Positions 60,250 through 64,000 of a DNA stretch of 64,000 nt are shown here, one piece after another. The stretch is from assembly GCA_016932385.1 (NCBI GenBank), contig JAFGCY010000004.1, forward strand, positions 1 through 64,000, in the 5' to 3' direction. Under the pieces are notes generated by a model. That model made no database searches and had not been told where the DNA came from. It was given only the letters and a program-made list of their open reading frames with translations. Within the stretch, counting starts at the first letter, position 1. Each line of letters opens with the position of its first letter. Source of the DNA: a bacterium (GTDB taxonomy: Bacteria > 4484-113 > JAFGCY01). Position numbers and translations under genes: made by a program.

Positions 60250-62106
60250 ATGGCAGAAAAGCGAATCATAATCGTCGGCGGCGGATTGGCCGGGCTGATG
60301 ACGGCGGTCACGGCCTGCGAGCAGGGCGCCAGCGTGGACCTGATCAGCTACGTCGCGGTGCGCCGCAGCCACAGCGTCTGCGCCCAGGGCGGCATCAACG
60401 GCGCCGTCAACACGATGGGCGAGGGTGACAGCCCGGAGTTCCATTTCGACGACACCGTTTACGGCGGCGACTTCCTCGCCAACCAGCCGATGGTGCGCGA
60501 CATGTGCTACGACGCGCCGAAGATGATCTACCTGCTCGACCGGATGGGGGTGACCTTCAACCGCACCGCCGAGGGCCTGTTGGACTTCCGCCGCTTCGGC
60601 GGCACGCTGTTCAACCGCACCGCCTTCGCCGGCGCGACCACCGGCCAGCAGCTGATCTACGCGCTCGACGAGCAGGTCCGCCGCTACGAGTCGCTGGGCA
60701 AGGTGCGCAAGTTCGAGCACCACTCGTTCCAGGGACTCGTGCTCGATGAAGCCGGCAACTGCCGCGGCATCACGCTGACCGACACGCAGACGATGCGGAC
60801 CGAAGCGCTTCTCGCCGACGCGGTGGCGATGTGCACCGGCGGCATCGGCCTGCTTTACGCCAAGCACACCAACAGCGTTGTCTGCACCGCGTCCGCCGCC
60901 AGCCGCTGCTACCAGCAGGGCGTCTGGTACGCCAACGGCGAGTTCATCCAGATCCACCCGACGGCGATCCCCGGCACCGACAAGTGCCGCCTGATCAGCG
61001 AGAGCGTGCGCGGCGAGGGCGGGCGCGTCTGGGTGCCCAAGGACCCGGCCGACCAGCGCCAGGGCGTGGACATCCCGCCCGAGGAGCGCTGGTACTTCCT
61101 GGAGGAGCGCTATCCCGCCTACGGCAACCTGGTGCCGCGCGACATCGCCAGCCGCGAGCTGTTCGACGTCTGCGTCAACGAGAAGATGGGCGTCGGCGGC
61201 GGCTGGATGGTCTACCTCGACGTCAGCCACCTCGACGACAACTTCCTCAGGGCACGGCTGGGCGGCGTGCTGGAGATCTACGAGAAGTTCATGGGCGAGG
61301 ACCCCTACCACCAACCGATGAAGGTCTTCCCGGCGATGCACTACACGATGGGCGGGCTGTACATCGGCTACGGCAAGGAGACGAACAAACAGGGCGAGCT
61401 GCCCGCGGGCTGGGACCAGTACAAGCACATGAGCAACATCCCCGGCCTGTTCGTCGGCGGCGAGGCGGACTTCCAGTACCACGGCGCCAACCGGCTGGGA
61501 GCCAACAGCCTGCTGTCCTGCCTCTGGGCCGGGCGCGTGATCGGCCCCGAGGCCGTCAAGTACCTGGAAAACACCAAGCTGCCCGACCTGCCGGAAGCCA
61601 CGGCGGCCAAGTTCGTCAAGGAGCAGGACCAGGCCTTCGATTCCGTGCGCGCGATGAACGGCAAGGTCAACCCGCACCAGCTGCAGCAGGAGCTGGTCGA
61701 CAACATGACGCTGTACTGCAGCGTAGTGCGCAAGAACGACGAGTTGACCAAGCTCGACGCGCTGATCGACGACCTGTTGGACCGCTGGGGCAACTGCGAG
61801 TTGTCCGACAAGGCGGTCAACGCCAACCAGGAGATGATCTTCATCCGCGAGTTGAAGGACCGGCTGCTGTTGGCCAAGGTGATCGTCCAGGGCGCGCTCA
61901 ACCGCAACGAAAGCCGCGGCGCGCATTTCAAGCCGGACTATCCCGAGCGCAACGATGCGGATTGGCTGAAGAGCACGATCGCCCAGTTCGACGGCGACCG
62001 CAGCCCGATCTTCAGTTTCGAGGACGTGGATTATTCGCTGATCAAGCCGCGGCTCAGAAGTTACAAGACGGCCAGCCACGGCGGCCAGGAAGCCCAGGAG
62101 CAGTAA
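60250..62106 (+). CDS. sdhA: Succinate dehydrogenase/fumarate reductase flavoprotein subunit
   Basis: The 618-residue protein has the FAD fold RIIIVGGGLAGLMTAVTACE and the covalent-FAD histidine in RRSHSVCAQGGINGAVN. The active-site Arg/His region spans QIHPTAIPGTDKCRLISESV and GEGGRVWV, with MGGLYIGYG and FVGGEADFQYHGANRLGAN before the C-terminal domain. It oxidises succinate to fumarate or the reverse. It follows sdhC directly. A foreign gene pair lies between its stop and the sdhB start. Confidence 0.97.
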   Translation: MAEKRIIIVGGGLAGLMTAVTACEQGASVDLISYVAVRRSHSVCAQGGINGAVNTMGEGDSPEFHFDDTVYGGDFLANQPMVRDMCYDAPKMIYLLDRMGVTFNRTAEGLLDFRRFGGTLFNRTAFAGATTGQQLIYALDEQVRRYESLGKVRKFEHHSFQGLVLDEAGNCRGITLTDTQTMRTEALLADAVAMCTGGIGLLYAKHTNSVVCTASAASRCYQQGVWYANGEFIQIHPTAIPGTDKCRLISESVRGEGGRVWVPKDPADQRQGVDIPPEERWYFLEERYPAYGNLVPRDIASRELFDVCVNEKMGVGGGWMVYLDVSHLDDNFLRARLGGVLEIYEKFMGEDPYHQPMKVFPAMHYTMGGLYIGYGKETNKQGELPAGWDQYKHMSNIPGLFVGGEADFQYHGANRLGANSLLSCLWAGRVIGPEAVKYLENTKLPDLPEATAAKFVKEQDQAFDSVRAMNGKVNPHQLQQELVDNMTLYCSVVRKNDELTKLDALIDDLLDRWGNCELSDKAVNANQEMIFIRELKDRLLLAKVIVQGALNRNESRGAHFKPDYPERNDADWLKSTIAQFDGDRSPIFSFEDVDYSLIKPRLRSYKTASHGGQEAQEQ

Positions 62107-62109
62107 GGA

Positions 62110-63261
62110 ATGGATGCTGACGAAAAACCTTCTGTGCTAGAGCAAGAAGTAGCACAACGAGCAGGTGAGATTTATACCGACTCCTATCCGATCTCTATAG
62201 GAGAGGTAATCAGCATCTATAAAGATGAAGAATTGGAAATTCACCCCAGTTTCCAGCGCTTCTTTCGCTGGGATGCTGAGCAAAAGTCTAAGTTCATTGA
62301 ATCTCTCTTATTAGGAATACCTATACCTCCGATTTTTGTATCTCAGCAACAAAGCGGAGTATGGGATGTTGTTGATGGTGTGCAGCGGCTTTCGACGATA
62401 TTTGAATTCGTCGGAATTCTAAAAGACGAAAACGGTCAACTCAAACCACCATTAGTATTACTGCCGACTAGGTACTTACCGAACTTGGGCGGAGTAATTT
62501 GGGAAACTCAAGAGAATGATGAGCATACGACAGCTCTACCGTCAGGATTAAGGATCGATTTCAAGAGGAAGAAGCTGGATTTTAATATCATAAAGAAAGA
62601 AAGTGATCAAGCAGCTAAGTACGATCTATTTCAAAGAATTAACAGCCTAGGTTCGAGGTTGTCCGACCAAGAAATTCGTAATTGCCTGTTAATCATGGTG
62701 AACAAAGACTTTTATGAATGGTTTGCGACCCTGGCAGAAAATGATTATTTCAAGCAGTGTACTGCCATCTTGAATGACAGACTGACTCAAGAAAGATTTG
62801 ATATGGACCTTGCTGCTCGTTTCATAGCGTTTAGTATCGTAGACTTCAATACTCTGACCGGCAGCTTCGATGTAAACGACACTGTATCTGATACTATGAC
62901 CGACCTAGCATCTACTCCAAAAGAGTGGGATTCAGCGCGAGCTGTTTTTGAGAAGTGCTTCCAAATAATACACGACGCAGATCCAGAATATAATTTCCGA
63001 CGATACGAGCAAGAAAAAGATCGCTATGTTGGTCCACTACTAGTTTCCGCATATGAGTGCGTGGCTATTGGACTGGCAAGAGCTCTATCTGTTAATCCAC
63101 AGCTTAGCAGAGATATAATAATAGAGAGGATTCGATCCTTAGTTAAACAAATGTGGGATGCTGCGGATTTCCGAGATAATATTGGTGCAGGAGTGAGGGC
63201 TTCAACTAGAATCCCACGTATTACAGAATTTGGGAAGAACCACATACTAAATGAAAATTAG
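62110..63261 (+). CDS. DUF262 (GmrSD N-terminal-like) protein, inserted between sdhA and sdhB
   Basis: The 383-residue protein has the DUF262/ParB-Srx fold signatures: IHPSFQRFFRWDAEQKSKFI, WDVVDGVQRLSTIFEF (Asp89-Gly-x-Gln-Arg93, the DGQQR motif) and FQRINSLGSRLSDQEIRNCL. The DGQQR motif is the NTP-binding or nicking centre of GmrS-like proteins. A C-terminal DUF1524/HNH nuclease is missing; instead there is a helical tail of about 170 residues. The gene is clearly AT-rich and uses rare codons (AGA, ATA, TTA) compared with its neighbours. It starts 3 bases after sdhA, and its Shine-Dalgarno site lies in the sdhA end. It overlaps the HEPN gene by 11 bases. Confidence 0.88.
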   Translation: MDADEKPSVLEQEVAQRAGEIYTDSYPISIGEVISIYKDEELEIHPSFQRFFRWDAEQKSKFIESLLLGIPIPPIFVSQQQSGVWDVVDGVQRLSTIFEFVGILKDENGQLKPPLVLLPTRYLPNLGGVIWETQENDEHTTALPSGLRIDFKRKKLDFNIIKKESDQAAKYDLFQRINSLGSRLSDQEIRNCLLIMVNKDFYEWFATLAENDYFKQCTAILNDRLTQERFDMDLAARFIAFSIVDFNTLTGSFDVNDTVSDTMTDLASTPKEWDSARAVFEKCFQIIHDADPEYNFRRYEQEKDRYVGPLLVSAYECVAIGLARALSVNPQLSRDIIIERIRSLVKQMWDAADFRDNIGAGVRASTRIPRITEFGKNHILNEN

Positions 63262-63913
63262 AACTATTGAGGAGTTGCAAGATGCTCTTGACAGAGAATT
63301 CGCGTGGCGGCGAAGAGAATTGACGTTCGTAAGGAGCCAAATTAAAGATGTAGAGAGTGTTCAGCAAAACATGCTAAGGCGTGCTGGTGTTGCTCTGCTC
63401 TATGCGCATTGGGAGGGATTCATTAAAGCTGCTGCAACATATTATGTCTGTCATCTCAAATCTAAGCGACTAAGGAATACAGAAATAATCAATTGCCTTC
63501 AAGCAGTTTCTCTCAAAGGCGCATTACACAATTATATAGAAACAAAAACTCCAAGAGATTATATAGCTGCCTTTTCTCAGCTAATTGCAAGTTTGGGTGA
63601 TCGGTCTACAATTGAAGAACAAAAGGTGATACCAAATACATCCAACCTGAATTCAGATCAATTTCTTGATATTGTTTGCGCTTTAGGTTTTGACGTAAAT
63701 CGATTCAGCCTTAAAGGAACATACATAGATAAAGAGCTTTTGGCAGTCAGGAACAGCATTGCGCACGGTGAAGATAGCTATCCTAAATATGAAGATTACA
63801 AGAGATTACATGAGACAGTAAGTAGTTTGCTAGAGAAATTCAAAGATGAAGTAATGCTATGCGCAACTGAGAGTAAATACTTGAAGCTTCCAGTGGCGCA
63901 ACAAACGTTTTAG
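63251..63913 (+). CDS. MAE_28990/MAE_18760-like HEPN protein (probable RNase effector)
   Basis: The 220-residue all-helical protein has AGVALLYAHWEGFIKAAATY near residue 50 and the HEPN catalytic motif in LLAVRNSIAHGEDSYPKYED (Arg167-x4-His172). This is the layout of MAE_28990-type HEPN proteins, many of which are metal-independent RNases in defence or toxin systems. It overlaps the DUF262 gene by 11 bases, so translation is coupled and the two products probably act together. Like its partner it is AT-rich. It ends 30 bases before sdhB. Confidence 0.85.
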   Translation: MKIRTIEELQDALDREFAWRRRELTFVRSQIKDVESVQQNMLRRAGVALLYAHWEGFIKAAATYYVCHLKSKRLRNTEIINCLQAVSLKGALHNYIETKTPRDYIAAFSQLIASLGDRSTIEEQKVIPNTSNLNSDQFLDIVCALGFDVNRFSLKGTYIDKELLAVRNSIAHGEDSYPKYEDYKRLHETVSSLLEKFKDEVMLCATESKYLKLPVAQQTF

Positions 63914-63943
63914 AAGTTACAGTGATTGATTCTGGAGCGAGAC

Positions 63944-64000
63944 ATGGCAGAGCAGAAAACCGTACATCTGAAGATCCGCCGGCAGGACGGGCCGCTGAAG
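63944..64000 (+). CDS. sdhB: Succinate dehydrogenase iron-sulfur subunit (partial, right edge)
   Basis: The visible 19 residues MAEQKTVHLKIRRQDGPLK match the start of SdhB/FrdB subunits, which begin with a beta strand followed by KRQDGP. GC content returns to that of the host genome. A GGAG site lies 6 bases before the ATG. The rest lies outside the window. Its position shows that the sdhC-A-B order was interrupted by the DUF262-HEPN pair. Confidence 0.8.
   Translation, partial: MAEQKTVHLKIRRQDGPLK

Noticed and set aside
60088-62079. 663-residue frame antisense to sdhA
   Set aside because: Shadow of a highly conserved flavoprotein gene in GC-rich DNA; low-complexity Ala/Val/Arg product.
62085-63943. 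Target-site duplication GGAGC flanking the DUF262-HEPN insertion
   Set aside because: GGAGC occurs near both ends, but it is only 5 bases and is part of the Shine-Dalgarno sequences, so it is not evidence for transposition.

Overview
The window is GC-rich chromosomal DNA from a diderm, flagellated, probably aerobically respiring bacterium. The evidence is a predicted outer-membrane beta-barrel, many lipoboxes, flagellar hook genes, and a diheme-type sdhC-sdhA-sdhB locus. Nothing here assigns a phylum securely. Cohesin/dockerin-like lipoproteins, a TIGR03790 protein, PQQ-like propellers, leaderless promoters and a small-membrane-protein repertoire suggest a poorly cultured lineage rather than a model proteobacterium. 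No tRNA, rRNA, CRISPR array or prophage was seen.

Layout: (1) 0-10 kb: a von Willebrand factor A protein cut by the left edge, a 1.3-kb repeat-filled intergenic region, a coiled-coil hypothetical, a six-TM membrane protein, a BMP-family substrate-binding lipoprotein, two overlapping unknown genes, and a beta-barrel/FecR-cohesin pair. (2) 10-17 kb: rpmF-acpP behind a consensus sigma70 promoter, a propeller protein, thpR, a MacB/FtsX-type permease, an aminotransferase, purM and two small lipoproteins. (3) 17-23.6 kb: a flagellar hook operon (motE-like, fliK, flgD, TIGR02530-like, flgE) with a sigma28-like promoter and a terminator. (4) 23.7-33.8 kb: metabolic and secreted proteins, rnhB, a free-standing B3/4 editing domain, parAB, an enoyl-CoA hydratase and holA. 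(5) 33.9-42 kb: a large cohesin-dockerin lipoprotein, an ECF sigma/anti-sigma pair, a peroxiredoxin-like lipoprotein without its peroxidatic Cys, and a TIGR03790 lipoprotein. (6) 42-53 kb: dprA, topA, methyltransferases, a membrane-anchored beta-carbonic anhydrase, an aldehyde dehydrogenase, a second ECF sigma/anti-sigma pair, a PQQ-like protein and an HtpX-like protease. (7) 53.4-57 kb: a REP-associated transposase between inverted REP arms, groES-groEL under a CIRCE element, then a candidate structured RNA with its own promoter and terminator. (8) 57-64 kb: small membrane proteins, a WbaP-type sugar transferase and sdhC-sdhA-[DUF262-HEPN]-sdhB.

The three strongest observations are these. 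First, an AT-rich DUF262 plus RX4H-HEPN gene pair sits flush between sdhA and sdhB, inside what should be a continuous respiratory operon; it looks like a horizontally acquired two-gene defence or toxin module. Second, a roughly 280-nt region behind groEL has a promoter, long-range pairing, several hairpins and a terminator, and matches no RNA family I recognise. Third, about twenty genes have a TANNNT hexamer ending only 5-8 bases before the start codon, which implies widespread leaderless transcription; this also fixes many start codons. Shine-Dalgarno starts are found mainly inside operons.

Many opposite-strand ORFs are long because of the high GC content and were treated as shadows. Where a start differs from the longest reading frame, it was chosen by Shine-Dalgarno site, TANNNT position or signal peptide.
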